Below, in pieces: positions 1-11,625 of a DNA stretch of 64,000 nt. The DNA is taken from positions 248,001 through 312,000 of the forward strand of contig NZ_FNAT01000003.1 in assembly GCF_900102015.1 (NCBI RefSeq), written 5' to 3'. The notes under the pieces were generated by a model, which worked only from the letters and a program-made list of their open reading frames with translations, searched no databases and had not been told where the DNA came from. This DNA comes from Limimaricola pyoseonensis. GTDB taxonomy: Bacteria > Pseudomonadota > Alphaproteobacteria > Rhodobacterales > Rhodobacteraceae. The translations under genes were made by a program, and so were the position numbers. Position 1 is the first letter of the stretch, and the number at the start of each line of letters is the position of its first letter.

Positions 1-1
1 C

Positions 2-481
2 GACGACGACGAGGCGCTGATCGAGGTTTCGGTCAGCGAGACCAAGGTGCGCTTCGCGACCCCCGCCATCACCCTGACCTCCAAGGTGATCGACGGCACC
101 TTCCCCGACTACAGCCGGGTGATCCCGCAGAACAACCAGAAGCGGCTCGAGGTCGACGCCAACGAGTTCGCCAAGGCGGTCGACCGGGTCGCCACCGTCA
201 GCTCCGAGCGCTCGCGCGCGGTCAAGCTGGCGCTCGACGAGGACCGGCTGGTGCTCTCGGTCAACGCCCCCGACAGCGGCGCCGCCGAGGAGGAGCTCGC
301 CGTGGCCTATGGCGACGAGCGGCTGGAGATCGGCTTCAACGCCAAGTACCTGCTCGAGATCGCGAGCCAGGTCGACCGCGAGAACGCGGTGTTCCTGTTC
401 AACTCCTCCGGAGACCCGGCGCTGGTGCGCGAGGGCGACGACCTCTCGGCGGTCTATGTCGTCATGCCGATGCGCGTGTGA
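2..481 (+). CDS. dnaN: DNA polymerase III sliding clamp (beta subunit), C-terminal part
   Basis: The reading frame is open from the window edge and ends in VYVVMPMRV, the characteristic beta-clamp C-terminus. About 159 codons are present, so roughly the first 210 residues of a usual 370-residue clamp lie upstream. What is visible is the third clamp fold, including the FPDYSRVIP segment and the residues that help form the hydrophobic pocket for clamp-binding peptides. The protein is a ring-shaped homodimer that tethers polymerase to DNA. Position directly before recF fits the common dnaA-dnaN-recF order, with dnaA presumably just outside the window. Family assignment is firm; only the start is unknown. 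Confidence 0.97.
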   Translation, partial: DDDEALIEVSVSETKVRFATPAITLTSKVIDGTFPDYSRVIPQNNQKRLEVDANEFAKAVDRVATVSSERSRAVKLALDEDRLVLSVNAPDSGAAEEELAVAYGDERLEIGFNAKYLLEIASQVDRENAVFLFNSSGDPALVREGDDLSAVYVVMPMRV

Positions 482-530
482 CGCCGGCGGGATCCGAGTA
501 TTTGCAGAGTGAAGTGAGGGAGGGCCGCGC

Positions 531-1631
531 GTGAAGGCGGCCGTCACCTCGCTCGACCTGTCGCATTTCCGCTCCCACAAGCGGGCCGCCCTGTCGCTCG
601 ACGGGCGGCCCGTCGCGCTTTACGGGCCGAACGGGGCGGGCAAGACCAACCTGATCGAGGCGGTGTCGCTGCTTTCGCCCGGGCGCGGCATGCGCCGCGC
701 CGGGGCCGAGGAGATCGCGCGCCGGCCCGAGCGGCTGGGCTGGAAGGTCTGGGCCGCCGTCGAGGCCGAGGGCGCGCCGCACGAGATCGAGACCCGCGCC
801 GAGGCCGGCCAGACCCGAAGCGTGCGGATCGACGGCAAGGCGGTGCCGCAGGTGGCGCTGGCGCGCGTGCTCAGGGTGCTGTGGCTGGTGCCCTCGATGG
901 ACCGGCTCTGGATCGAGGCGGCGGAAGGGCGCAGGCGGTTTCTCGACCGCGCGGTGATGAGCTTCGAGCCCGGCCATGCCGAGGCGGCGCTCGACTACGA
1001 GAAGGCGATGCGCGAGCGCAACCGCCTGCTGAAGGACGGGGTGCGCGACGCGCATTGGTACGCGGCGCTGGAGGGGCGGATGGCGCAGGCGGGCGAGGCC
1101 ATATCCATCGCGCGCCGCGCCGCGATCGCCCGGCTGGTGGCCGCGCAGGGCGAGGCCGAGACGGCCTTTCCGGCGGCCGACCTCGCGCTCGGCTATCCCG
1201 ACGAGACGCCGGAGGAGGCCGAGGGGCTGCGCGCGGCCTTCGCGGCGATGCGGCCGCGCGACATGGCCGCCGGGCGCACGCTGATCGGGCCGCACCGCGC
1301 CGATCTCGACGCGGTCTGGCGCGCCAAGGGGGTGGCCGCGCGCGACGCCTCGACCGGCGAGCAGAAGGCGCTCCTGATCTCGCTGATCCTCGCCAATGCC
1401 CGGGCGCTCGCCGCCGAGGGCGGCGCGCCGCCGGTGCTGCTGCTCGACGAGGTCGCGGCGCATCTGGACAGCCGCCGCCGCGCGGCGCTTTATGACGAGA
1501 TCTGCGCCCTCGGCCTGCAGGCTTTCATGACCGGCACCGAGCCGGGACTGTTCGAGGATCTGGGCGAGCGCGCCCAGCGCTTCGAGGTGACCGAGACCGG
1601 GGGCGAGTCGCAGGTCGGGGAGACGACATGA
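531..1631 (+). CDS. recF: DNA replication and repair protein RecF
   Basis: This 366-residue protein matches RecF in length and architecture. A Walker A motif, GPNGAGKT, lies at residues 32-39. An ABC-type signature around STGEQKALL is near residue 275 and a Walker B segment, VLLLDEVAAHLD, near residue 305. RecF is an SMC-like ATPase that binds single/double-strand DNA junctions and helps load RecA at gaps. The start is a GTG 49 bases after dnaN; no better ATG precedes the conserved N-terminal LDLSHFRSH segment. The stop overlaps the next gene by 4 bases (ATGA), suggesting translational coupling. dnaN-recF linkage is standard in bacteria. Confidence 0.95.
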   Translation: MKAAVTSLDLSHFRSHKRAALSLDGRPVALYGPNGAGKTNLIEAVSLLSPGRGMRRAGAEEIARRPERLGWKVWAAVEAEGAPHEIETRAEAGQTRSVRIDGKAVPQVALARVLRVLWLVPSMDRLWIEAAEGRRRFLDRAVMSFEPGHAEAALDYEKAMRERNRLLKDGVRDAHWYAALEGRMAQAGEAISIARRAAIARLVAAQGEAETAFPAADLALGYPDETPEEAEGLRAAFAAMRPRDMAAGRTLIGPHRADLDAVWRAKGVAARDASTGEQKALLISLILANARALAAEGGAPPVLLLDEVAAHLDSRRRAALYDEICALGLQAFMTGTEPGLFEDLGERAQRFEVTETGGESQVGETT

Positions 1632-2062
1632 CACCGCAGCGCGTGACCCTCATCACCCTCGGCGTGGCCGACATGGCCCGCTCGAAGGACTTCTACGCCA
1701 AGCTTGGCTGGACGCCGCACGGCTCCAGCCAGGACAGCGTCACCTTCTACCAGATGCCGGGCATGGTGCTCGGCCTGTTCGGCCTGGGCGACCTTGCCGC
1801 CGACCAGGGGCGGCCCAACGCGACGCTCGGCACCGGCGCGATGACGCTGGCGCAGAACCTGCCCGACCGCGAGGCGGTGGACGCGGCCTGGACCGCCGCG
1901 CTCGACGCGGGCGCGACGCCGGTGAAGGCGCCCGAGAAGGTGTTCTGGGGCGGCTATTCCGGCTACTGGGCCGACCCGGACGGCCATGTCTGGGAGGTCG
2001 CGCACAACCCGTTCTGGCCGCTCTCGGATGACGGCACGCTGACCCTGCCGGAGCCGGAATGA
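1628..2062 (+). CDS. VOC-family (glyoxalase/bleomycin-resistance fold) protein
   Basis: A 144-residue single-domain protein with the vicinal-oxygen-chelate fold: it starts with LITLGVADMARSKDFYAKLGW, typical of the first beta-alpha-beta unit, and ends with the YWADPDGHVWEVAHNP segment typical of the last metal-site strands. VOC proteins include metal-dependent lyases, dioxygenases and antibiotic-binding proteins; the substrate cannot be read from sequence. It starts inside the recF stop (ATGA overlap) and itself overlaps the next gene by 4 bases, so recF, this gene and the LysE transporter are probably one transcript. The link to recF is positional only. Confidence 0.85.
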   Translation: MTPQRVTLITLGVADMARSKDFYAKLGWTPHGSSQDSVTFYQMPGMVLGLFGLGDLAADQGRPNATLGTGAMTLAQNLPDREAVDAAWTAALDAGATPVKAPEKVFWGGYSGYWADPDGHVWEVAHNPFWPLSDDGTLTLPEPE

Positions 2063-2679
2063 CGCTCGATCTGCACGACATCGCGCTCTATGCGGGCGCG
2101 CTCCTCGTGCTGTTCCTGACGCCCGGCCCGGTCTGGGTGGCGCTGACGGCGCGGGCGCTGTCGGGCGGCTTCCAGGCTGCCTGGCCGCTGGCGCTCGGCG
2201 TGGTGGTGGGCGACGTGCTCTGGCCGCTTCTGGCGATCCTCGGGGTGAGCTGGGTGCTTTCGGTCTATGGCGGCTTTCTCGAGGCGCTGCGCTGGGTGGC
2301 GGCGGCGATGTTCCTGTGGATGGGCGCGATGGTGCTGCGCCATGCCGGGCGCGGCATCGCCGCCGACGGACGGCTGACCCGGCCCGGCATGTGGGCGGGC
2401 TTCGGCGCCGGCCTCGCGGTGATCATCGGCAACCCCAAGGCGGTGCTGTTCTACATGGGCATGCTGCCGGGCTTCTTCGACCTGTCGCGGCTGACCGCGC
2501 CCGACATCGTCGCGATCTGCGCCGTCTCCTTCGCGGTGCCGCTTTTGGGCAACCTCGTGCTGGCCGCCTCGATCCACCGCGCGCGGGCGCTTCTGACCGC
2601 GCCCGCGGCGCTCAGGCGGACCAATCTCGCGGCCGGGGCGATGCTGCTCGGCATAGGGCTGCTCATCCCCTTCATCTAG
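2059..2679 (+). CDS. LysE/RhtB-family amino-acid exporter
   Basis: A 206-residue integral membrane protein with about six hydrophobic segments. It carries the LysE/RhtB hallmark near the N-terminus (LTPGPVWVALTARALSGG, followed by a GVVVGD turn) and the second conserved segment, GNPKAVLFYMG, near residues 131-141. Members export amino acids or derivatives such as lysine, homoserine lactone or threonine using the proton gradient; substrate is not predictable here. It is translationally coupled to the VOC gene upstream by an ATGA overlap. The next gene, gyrB, has its own promoter. Confidence 0.88.
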   Translation: MTLDLHDIALYAGALLVLFLTPGPVWVALTARALSGGFQAAWPLALGVVVGDVLWPLLAILGVSWVLSVYGGFLEALRWVAAAMFLWMGAMVLRHAGRGIAADGRLTRPGMWAGFGAGLAVIIGNPKAVLFYMGMLPGFFDLSRLTAPDIVAICAVSFAVPLLGNLVLAASIHRARALLTAPAALRRTNLAAGAMLLGIGLLIPFI

Positions 2680-2700
2680 CGCAAAATATGGGGGAAGACC

Positions 2701-5173
<2,473 letters not shown>

Positions 5174-5193
5174 GACCTTGCAGGGAACGGTCC

Positions 5194-5213
5194 GGGGCGC
5201 CGCGTCGCGCCCC
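5194..5213 (+). terminator. Hairpin after gyrB, possible terminator
   Basis: GGGGCGC (5194-5200) pairs with GCGCCCC (5207-5213) over a 6-base loop. There is no T-run after it, so intrinsic termination would be weak; it could instead protect the gyrB 3' end. Confidence 0.35.
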
Positions 5214-5250
5214 CCGGGCCGGGCTGCCGCCCCGGCGGGGCAATGAGCCC

Positions 5251-5279
5251 TTGCCGACTCGGGGGCGGGGGCCTATATG
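5251..5279 (+). promoter_or_regulatory. Candidate sigma-70 promoter of the rimP-infB operon
   Basis: TTGCCG (5251-5256), a spacer of exactly 17 bases and TATATG (5274-5279). Transcription would begin about 5286, placing the hairpin leader at 5301-5357 inside the transcript. Confidence 0.6.
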
Positions 5280-5285
5280 CCAGCG

Positions 5286-5373
5286 TGACAGCGGCGCGCC
5301 GGTCTCCACCCCCGGCGCCCACCGGGAAAGACCGACGGGCCGCTGGCCCGTTTTTTTGTGCTTGGAGGACCCC
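5286..5373 (+). ncRNA. rimP leader with intrinsic terminator (putative attenuator)
   Basis: The predicted transcript leader holds two structures. The first is a nested helix: GGTCT (5301-5305) with AGACC (5329-5333), enclosing CCCGG (5311-5315) with CCGGG (5322-5326). The second is a textbook terminator: ACGGGCC (5335-5341) with GGCCCGT (5345-5351) around a GCT loop, ending in a run of seven T (5351-5357). It sits only 16 bases before the rimP ATG, after the promoter, so it must act as an attenuator rather than as the gyrB terminator. A rimP-leader RNA family with this layout has been described in alphaproteobacteria; I assign it by position and architecture, without a covariance search. Confidence 0.7.
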
Positions 5374-5964
5374 ATGTCCGACCTCATCGCCAAGGCATCA
5401 ATCGACCGCCGCATCCGCGAGATCGTCGAACCCGTGATCGCCGGGCTCGGGTTCGAGCTGGTGCGCGTGCGGCTGATGTCCGGCAAGTCCACCACCCTGC
5501 AGCTGATGGCCCAGAAGCCCGACGGCACGATCGAGGTCGACGAGTGCGGCCAGATCTCGACCGCGGTCTCGGCCGTGCTCGATGTCGAGGACCCGATCCT
5601 AGACGCCTACACGCTCGAGGTCTCCTCGCCCGGCATCGACCGGCCGCTGACCCGGCTCAAGGATTTCGAGCAGTGGCAGGGCTACGTCGCCAAGATCGAG
5701 ACCGAGGAGCTGATCGACGGCCGCCGCCGCTTCAAGGGCGTGCTGCAGGGCGTCGAGGACGGCGAGGTGCTGATCGAGATCGAGGAGGCCGGAGAGACGG
5801 TCACCATCGGTCTGCAATACGACTGGCTGTCGGACGCCAAGCTGGTGCTGACCGACGATCTGATCCGCGAGGTGCTGCGCAGCCGCAAGGATGCCGGCCA
5901 GATCGACGAAAGCCAATTCGACCAGGTAGAAACCATCATGGATGGGGATGAGGAGAACGACTGA
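5374..5964 (+). CDS. rimP: Ribosome maturation factor RimP
   Basis: A 196-residue protein needed for assembly of the 30S subunit. It has the RimP N-terminal alpha/beta domain (conserved [16 protein letters not shown] near residue 20) and the SSPGIDRPL motif near residue 85 that joins it to the C-terminal SH3-like domain; an acidic tail ends the protein. The ATG at 5374 follows TTGGAGGA at a normal distance; a longer frame upstream is only the open frame across gyrB and is not used. The stop overlaps the nusA start (TGATG). It is first gene of the rimP-nusA-ylxR-infB operon, whose products link transcription, ribosome assembly and translation initiation. Confidence 0.96.
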   Translation: MSDLIAKASIDRRIREIVEPVIAGLGFELVRVRLMSGKSTTLQLMAQKPDGTIEVDECGQISTAVSAVLDVEDPILDAYTLEVSSPGIDRPLTRLKDFEQWQGYVAKIETEELIDGRRRFKGVLQGVEDGEVLIEIEEAGETVTIGLQYDWLSDAKLVLTDDLIREVLRSRKDAGQIDESQFDQVETIMDGDEEND

Positions 5965-7595
5965 TGGCCATCACTTCCGCCAACCAGCTTGAGCTGCTGC
6001 AGACCGCCGAGGCGGTGGCGCGCGAGAAGATGATCGATCCGGGCCTCGTGGTCGAGGCGATGGAGGAATCGCTCGCGCGCGCCGCCAAGTCCCGCTACGG
6101 CGCCGAGATGGACATCCGCGTCGCGATCGACCGCAAGACCGGGCGCGCGACCTTCACCCGCGTGCGCACCGTGGTCGAGGACGAGGCGCTGGAGAACTAC
6201 CAGGCCGAGTTCACCGTCGCGCAGGCCCGCCAGTACATGGACGACCCCAAGGTGGGCGACGTCTACGAGGAGGAGGTGCCGCCGGTCGAGCTGGGCCGCA
6301 TCGCCGCGCAGTCGGCCAAGCAGGTGATCCTGCAGAAGGTCCGCGAGGCCGAGCGCGACCGCCAGTACGAAGAGTTCAAGGATCGCGCCGGCACGATCAT
6401 CAACGCCACCGTCAAGCGCGAGGAATACGGCAACATCGTCGTCGAGCTTCCCGGCGCCGGCGAGGCGGTGCTGCGCCGCAACGAGAAGATCGGCCGCGAG
6501 GCCTACCGCCCCGGCGACCGCATCCGCTGCTACGTCAAGGACGTGCGCCGCGAGGTGCGCGGCCCGCAGATCTTCCTCAGCCGCACCGCGCCCGAGTTCA
6601 TGGCCGAGCTGTTCCGCATGGAAGTGCCCGAGATCTACGAGGGCATCATCGAGATCCGCGCCGTGGCCCGCGACCCCGGCAGCCGCGCCAAGATCGCGGT
6701 GATCAGCCATGACGGCTCGATCGACCCGGTCGGCGCCTGCGTCGGCATGCGCGGCAGCCGCGTCCAGGCCGTGGTGGGCGAGCTGCAGGGCGAGAAGATC
6801 GACATCATCCCGTGGAACGAGGACATGCCGACCTTCCTCGTCAACGCGCTGCAGCCGGCCGAGGTCTCGAAGGTGGTGTTCGACGAGGACGCCGAGCGGA
6901 TCGAGGTCGTGGTGCCCGAGGAGCAGCTGTCGCTCGCCATCGGCCGGCGCGGCCAGAACGTGCGCCTGGCGAGCCAGCTCACCGGGCTCGACATCGACAT
7001 CATGACCGAGGAGCAGGAATCGAAGCGCCGCCAGGCCGAGTTCGAGACCCGCACCAAGCTGTTCATGGACACGCTCGATCTCGACGAGTTCTTCGCGCAG
7101 CTTCTGGTCGCCGAGGGGTTCACAAATCTCGATGAGGTCGCATATGTCGACCAGGACGAGCTTCTGGTGATCGACGGGGTGGACGAGGACACCGCCGCCG
7201 AGCTTCAGGCGCGCGCCCGCGACTACATCGACGCCCAGAACAAGGCCGCGCTCGAGCGCGCCCGCGAACTGGGGGCCGAGGACAGCCTGATCTCCTTCCC
7301 GGGGCTCAGCCCGCAGATGGTCGAGGCGCTGGCCAAGGACGGCGTCAACTCGCTCGAGGACTTCGCCACCTGCGCCGACTGGGAGCTGGCCGGCGGCTGG
7401 ACCGTGCAGAACGGCGAGCGCATCAAGGATGACGGCGTGCTCGAGCCCTTCGACGTCAGCCTCGAGGAGGCGCAGGAGCTGGTGATGACCGCGCGCGTGG
7501 CGCTGGGCTGGGTCGATCCCGACGAGCTGGCGGCCGAGGAGGCCGCTGCCGCCGAGGCCGCCGCGGCCGAGGCCGAGGCGCAGGACGAGGCCTGA
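5964..7595 (+). CDS. nusA: Transcription termination/antitermination protein NusA
   Basis: A 543-residue NusA. It has the RNA-polymerase-binding N-terminal domain (about 1-130), an S1 domain (about 135-200), two KH domains (about 205-350, with GMRGSRVQ and [11 protein letters not shown] loops) and C-terminal helical repeats of the HhH type (about 360-510). It ends in a low-complexity Ala/Glu tail. NusA binds the elongating polymerase and nascent RNA, affecting pausing, termination and antitermination, which makes attenuation in its own leader plausible. It starts by TGATG overlap with rimP. Confidence 0.98.
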   Translation: MAITSANQLELLQTAEAVAREKMIDPGLVVEAMEESLARAAKSRYGAEMDIRVAIDRKTGRATFTRVRTVVEDEALENYQAEFTVAQARQYMDDPKVGDVYEEEVPPVELGRIAAQSAKQVILQKVREAERDRQYEEFKDRAGTIINATVKREEYGNIVVELPGAGEAVLRRNEKIGREAYRPGDRIRCYVKDVRREVRGPQIFLSRTAPEFMAELFRMEVPEIYEGIIEIRAVARDPGSRAKIAVISHDGSIDPVGACVGMRGSRVQAVVGELQGEKIDIIPWNEDMPTFLVNALQPAEVSKVVFDEDAERIEVVVPEEQLSLAIGRRGQNVRLASQLTGLDIDIMTEEQESKRRQAEFETRTKLFMDTLDLDEFFAQLLVAEGFTNLDEVAYVDQDELLVIDGVDEDTAAELQARARDYIDAQNKAALERARELGAEDSLISFPGLSPQMVEALAKDGVNSLEDFATCADWELAGGWTVQNGERIKDDGVLEPFDVSLEEAQELVMTARVALGWVDPDELAAEEAAAAEAAAAEAEAQDEA

Positions 7596-7599
7596 GCGC

Positions 7600-8223
7600 A
7601 TGGGGCGGGGCGGAGCGAAGACGGAGCGGGCCGACGGCCCGGAGCGGCGCTGCATCGTCAGCGGTGAGGTCCAGCCCAAGCCCGGGCTGATCCGCTTCGT
7701 GGTCGGCCCCGACGGCCAGGTGGTGCCCGACATCCTGGGCAAGCTGCCGGGCCGCGGCCTGTGGGTGACCGCCGATCGCGGCGTGATCGCGCAGGCCAAG
7801 CGCGGGCAGTTCGCCCGCGCCGCCAAGGCGCCGGTGACGGTGCGCGAGGATCTGGCCGACGAGGTGGAGCGCCAGCAGGCGCGCCGCGTGGTCGACCTGA
7901 TCGCGCTGGCGCGCAAGGCGGGGCTGGCGGTGGCTGGCTTCGAAAAGGTGAAGGCGGCGCTCGCGGCGGGTCACGTTCGCGTGCTGCTGCAGGCCTCAGA
8001 CGGGTCCGAGCGCGGCAAGACCAAGCTCTGGACCCCGACCGGGGCGCGATATTTCGGCTGCCTGACTTCTGCCGAATTGGGTTTGGCATTCGGTCGGCAA
8101 AGTGTGATACATGGCGCGCTCGCGACTGGCGGACTCAGCGACCGTGTTGTAGAGGAGGCCGCGAAACTACGCGGTCTACGAGAGAGCAACGGCGGCGATA
8201 CGGCCTCCGGGAAGGATATGTAA
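7600..8223 (+). CDS. YlxR/DUF448 plus L7Ae-like RNA-binding protein
   Basis: A 207-residue two-domain protein. Residues about 14-80 form the YlxR (DUF448) domain with the family block RRCIVSGE...[11 protein letters not shown]...LPGRGLWVT. Residues about 95-190 resemble the ribosomal L7Ae/L30e fold ([21 protein letters not shown]). Such fusions sit between nusA and infB in most alphaproteobacteria and are thought to bind RNA; YlxR proteins have been linked to RNase P and to transcription control in other bacteria. Function here is inferred from family and operon only. It begins 4 bases after the nusA stop. Confidence 0.9.
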   Translation: MGRGGAKTERADGPERRCIVSGEVQPKPGLIRFVVGPDGQVVPDILGKLPGRGLWVTADRGVIAQAKRGQFARAAKAPVTVREDLADEVERQQARRVVDLIALARKAGLAVAGFEKVKAALAAGHVRVLLQASDGSERGKTKLWTPTGARYFGCLTSAELGLAFGRQSVIHGALATGGLSDRVVEEAAKLRGLRESNGGDTASGKDM

Positions 8224-8228
8224 ATCTG

Positions 8229-10718
8229 ATGAGCGATACCGACGGCAAGAAACCTCTTGGTCTGCGCGGGTCCCGTCCGGGGAACGTCAAGCAGAGCTTC
8301 AGCCACGGCCGGACCAAGAACGTCGTGGTCGAGACGAAACGCAAGCGCGTGGTGTCCAAGCCCGGCGCCGCGTCGGGCGCCGCGGCGGCCGGCTCGGTGA
8401 AGGGCGACCCCTCCAAGCGCCCGGCCGGGATCAGCGAGGCCGAGCTCGAGCGCCGGATGCGCGCGCTCGCCCTGGCCCGCGCCCGCGAGGCCGAGGAGGC
8501 CGAGAAGCGCGCCGCCGAGGAGGCCGCCCGCGCCGAGGAGCGCGAGCGTCGCCGCGCCGAGATCGAGGCCAAGGAACGCGAGGATCGCGAGCGCGAGGAA
8601 GCGCTGAAGGCCAAGGCCGAGGAAGAGGAGCGCAAGAAGCGCGAGGCCGCCGAGGCCGCGCGCCGCGCCGCCGAGCCCGCGGCCCCGGCCCAGCCCGCCG
8701 CGGCCCAGCCGGCCCAGCCCGCCGGCGGCGGCCCGCGCCCGGGCTCCGGCCCGCGCAAGCCCGCCGACCGCGACCGCGACGCCCGCGACAAGAAGGCCAA
8801 GCCCGGCAAGGGCGGCGACAACCGTCGCTCGGGCAAGCTGACGCTGAACCAGGCGCTTTCGGGCGATGGCGGGCGGCAGCGTTCGATGGCGCAGATGAAG
8901 CGCAAGCAGGAGCGCGCCCGCCAGAAGGCGATGGGCGGCCCCGTGCAGCGCGAGAAGGTGACGCGCGACGTGCAGCTGCCCGAGGTGATCACCGTGGGCG
9001 AGCTGGCGAACCGCATGGCCGAGCGCGTGGCCGACGTGGTCAAGTCGCTGATGAACAACGGCGTCATGGCGACCCAGAACCAGTCGATCGACGCCGACAC
9101 CGCCGAGCTGATCATCGAGGAGTTCGGCCACCGCGTCGTCCGCGTCTCGGACGCCGATGTCGAGCAGGTGATCGAGCAGACCGAGGACAAGGCCTCGGAC
9201 CTGCTGGACCGCGCGCCGATCATCACCGTGATGGGCCATGTCGACCACGGCAAGACCTCGCTGCTGGACGCGATCCGCAAGACCAAGGTGGTCTCCGGCG
9301 AGGCCGGCGGCATCACCCAGCACATCGGTGCCTACCAGGTCGACACCGAGAGCGGCACGCGTTTGACCTTCCTCGACACGCCCGGCCACGCGGCCTTCAC
9401 CTCGATGCGCGCCCGCGGCGCGCAGGTGACGGACATCGTGGTGCTGGTGGTGGCCGCCGATGACGCGGTGATGCCGCAGACCATCGAGGCCATCAATCAC
9501 GCCCGCGCCGCCAAGGTGCCGATGATCGTGGCGATCAACAAGGTCGACAAGCCCGATGCCGACCCCGACAAGGTGCGCACCACGCTGCTCCAGCACGAGG
9601 TGATCGTCGAGAAGATGTCGGGCGACGTGCAGGACGTCGAGGTCTCGGCCGTGACCGGCAAGGGTCTCGACGAGCTGCTCGAGGCGATCGCGCTGCAATC
9701 CGAGATCCTCGAGCTCAAGGCCAACCCGAACCGGTCGGCCCAGGGCGCGGTGATCGAGGCGCAGCTCGATGTCGGCCGCGGCCCGGTCGCGACCGTGCTG
9801 GTGCAGAACGGCACGCTGAAGCGCGGCGACATCTTCGTCGTCGGCGAGCAGTGGGGCAAGGTGCGCGCGCTGGTCAACGACAAGGGCGAGCGGGTCGAGG
9901 AAGCCGGCCCGTCGGTCCCGGTCGAGGTGCTGGGCCTCAACGGCACGCCCGAGGCGGGCGACGTGCTCAACGTCGTCGAGACCGAGTCGCAGGCCCGCGA
10001 GATCGCCGAGTACCGCGCCAACGCCGCCAAGGAGAAGCGCGCCGCCGCCGGTGCCGCCACCACGCTCGAGCAGATGATGGCCAAGGCCAAGGCCGACGAG
10101 AACGTGTCGGAGCTGCCGATCCTGGTGAAGGCCGACGTGCAGGGCTCGGCCGAGGCGATCGTCCAGGCGATGGAGAAGATCGGCAACGACGAGGTGCGGG
10201 TGCGCGTGCTGCATTCCGGCGTCGGCGCCATCACCGAGAGCGACATCGGCCTCGCGGAAGCGAGCGGTGCCCCGGTCTTCGGCTTCAACGTCCGGGCCAA
10301 CGCGCCGGCGCGCCAGGCCGCGAACCAGAAGGGCGTCGAGATCCGCTACTACAGCGTGATCTACGACCTCGTGGACGACGTGAAGGCGGCGGCCTCGGGC
10401 CTGCTGTCGAACGAGATCCGCGAGCGCTTCATCGGCTATGCGAAGATCAAGGAGGTCTTCAAGGTCTCCAATGTCGGCAAGGTCGCCGGCTGCCTCGTCA
10501 CCGAGGGCGTCGCCCGCCGCTCGGCCGGCGTGCGCCTGCTGCGCGACGACGTGGTGATCCACGAAGGCACGCTGAAGACGCTCAAGCGCTTCAAGGACGA
10601 AGTGTCCGAGGTGCAGTCGGGTCAGGAATGCGGCATGGCCTTCGAGAACTACGAGGACATCCGTCCGAACGACGTGATCGAGATCTTCGAACGGGAGTCG
10701 GTCGAGCGCACGCTCTGA
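8229..10718 (+). CDS. infB: Translation initiation factor IF-2
   Basis: An 829-residue IF-2. The first ~230 residues are a charged, repetitive Ala/Glu/Arg coiled-coil-like region followed by a Pro/Gly-rich linker, as in other alphaproteobacterial IF-2. The G domain has G1 GHVDHGKT (336-343), G3 DTPGHAAF and G4 NKVDKPDA; domains II, III and the fMet-tRNA-binding C-terminal domain follow. IF-2 is the GTPase that delivers initiator tRNA and joins the subunits. The ATG at 8229 is chosen because a longer open frame upstream only overlaps ylxR. A strong hairpin terminator follows, so this looks like the end of the operon. Confidence 0.98.
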   Translation: MSDTDGKKPLGLRGSRPGNVKQSFSHGRTKNVVVETKRKRVVSKPGAASGAAAAGSVKGDPSKRPAGISEAELERRMRALALARAREAEEAEKRAAEEAARAEERERRRAEIEAKEREDREREEALKAKAEEEERKKREAAEAARRAAEPAAPAQPAAAQPAQPAGGGPRPGSGPRKPADRDRDARDKKAKPGKGGDNRRSGKLTLNQALSGDGGRQRSMAQMKRKQERARQKAMGGPVQREKVTRDVQLPEVITVGELANRMAERVADVVKSLMNNGVMATQNQSIDADTAELIIEEFGHRVVRVSDADVEQVIEQTEDKASDLLDRAPIITVMGHVDHGKTSLLDAIRKTKVVSGEAGGITQHIGAYQVDTESGTRLTFLDTPGHAAFTSMRARGAQVTDIVVLVVAADDAVMPQTIEAINHARAAKVPMIVAINKVDKPDADPDKVRTTLLQHEVIVEKMSGDVQDVEVSAVTGKGLDELLEAIALQSEILELKANPNRSAQGAVIEAQLDVGRGPVATVLVQNGTLKRGDIFVVGEQWGKVRALVNDKGERVEEAGPSVPVEVLGLNGTPEAGDVLNVVETESQAREIAEYRANAAKEKRAAAGAATTLEQMMAKAKADENVSELPILVKADVQGSAEAIVQAMEKIGNDEVRVRVLHSGVGAITESDIGLAEASGAPVFGFNVRANAPARQAANQKGVEIRYYSVIYDLVDDVKAAASGLLSNEIRERFIGYAKIKEVFKVSNVGKVAGCLVTEGVARRSAGVRLLRDDVVIHEGTLKTLKRFKDEVSEVQSGQECGMAFENYEDIRPNDVIEIFERESVERTL

Positions 10719-10745
10719 CCCGAAACCGCGAGAGACTGTGCATGG

Positions 10746-10769
10746 GGGCGGCCTTCGGGCCGCCCTTCT
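10746..10769 (+). terminator. Terminator after infB
   Basis: An 8-bp perfect stem, GGGCGGCC (10746-10753) and GGCCGCCC (10758-10765), closed by a stable TTCG tetraloop and followed by TTCTGCGTTT. The T content is moderate, but placement 28 bases after infB supports termination. Confidence 0.7.
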
Positions 10770-10912
10770 GCGTTTCAGAGGCCAGGCCCGGCCGGTTTCA
10801 TGGCCGCGCGCGGGGGCGGACGTGGTAGACTGCGCCGGCGCGACGCCTCCCGAGTCGAGGCGCGGGAGACGCCTGCAGCGAAACATCCCGACATGTTTCC
10901 CAGGAGGCGATC

Positions 10913-11542
10913 ATGAAACCGATTGGACCGTTCATCGCGGCCGCCCTGCTTGCCCTGCCGGGCGGCGCCGCGGCCGAGAAATTCGATGCCGAGGTGATGA
11001 CCCATGCCGCGACAGGCAACGTCGCCGTGGTCGAGGGCGCCAAGGCGCAGCTGGTCTCGACCGCGGAGGGGATCGCGGGCGAGTTCAGCACGCAAGGGCT
11101 CAAGCCCGGCCATGTCTACACGATGTGGGTGGCGATCTTGAACCAGCCCGAGAACTGCGAGATGGTCTCGGCCGATCACTGCACCGCCGGCGATGTGGTG
11201 GGCCGCGCCGACATCGTGGATTCGGACGTGACCTATGGCGACGGCGCGATCGCCGGGGCCGACGGCAGCGCGACCTTCCGCACCTTCGTCCCGGCCGGGG
11301 CGCTCGAGGGGTCGTGGATGGGCAACGCGCTGAAGGACCCGATGGGGGCGGAGGTCCACTTCGCCCTGCACGACCACGGCCCGATGATCGAAGGCCAGCT
11401 GCCCGAGATGCTGACCACCGCGCGCGCGGGCTGCACCGACGAGAGCCTGCCCGCCGGCTGGCCCGACAGCGCCCGCGCCAACGGCGCGACCGGGCCCAAT
11501 GCCTGCCAGATGGCGCAGTTCTCGATCTTCAAGCAGAAGTAG
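10913..11542 (+). CDS. Exported protein of unknown function
   Basis: A 209-residue protein with a clear signal peptide (about residues 1-22, ending GGAAAE), so it is probably periplasmic. The mature part looks beta-rich, with repeated GxYTMWVAI and FHT/FALHDHGP-like segments and at least four cysteines (ENCEM, DHCTA, AGCTD, NACQM) that could form disulfides. The central layout resembles small Ig- or CHRD-like secreted domains, but I do not recognise a named family. A clean AGGAGG precedes the ATG. Terminators flank the gene on both sides, so it is a single-gene unit. Confidence 0.75.
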   Translation: MKPIGPFIAAALLALPGGAAAEKFDAEVMTHAATGNVAVVEGAKAQLVSTAEGIAGEFSTQGLKPGHVYTMWVAILNQPENCEMVSADHCTAGDVVGRADIVDSDVTYGDGAIAGADGSATFRTFVPAGALEGSWMGNALKDPMGAEVHFALHDHGPMIEGQLPEMLTTARAGCTDESLPAGWPDSARANGATGPNACQMAQFSIFKQK

Positions 11543-11553
11543 CGACCAAGGGG

Positions 11554-11575
11554 GGGGCGGCCGCGGCCGCCCCTT
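11554..11575 (+). terminator. Hairpin terminator after the exported protein
   Basis: A perfect 20-base GC palindrome (GGGGCGGCCG and its complement, 11554-11573) starting 12 bases after the stop at 11542 and followed by TT. Very stable stem, short T-run. Confidence 0.5.
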
Positions 11576-11625
11576 CGCGCGCGCCCTGGCCTTGACGCCG
11601 GCGCGCGGGGCTGGAAGCTCGGGCC

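Noticed and set aside
5335-5357. The T-run hairpin as the normal gyrB terminator
   Set aside because: It lies after a good promoter and only 16 bases before the rimP start, so it belongs to the rimP leader; a T-less hairpin at 5194-5213 is closer to gyrB.
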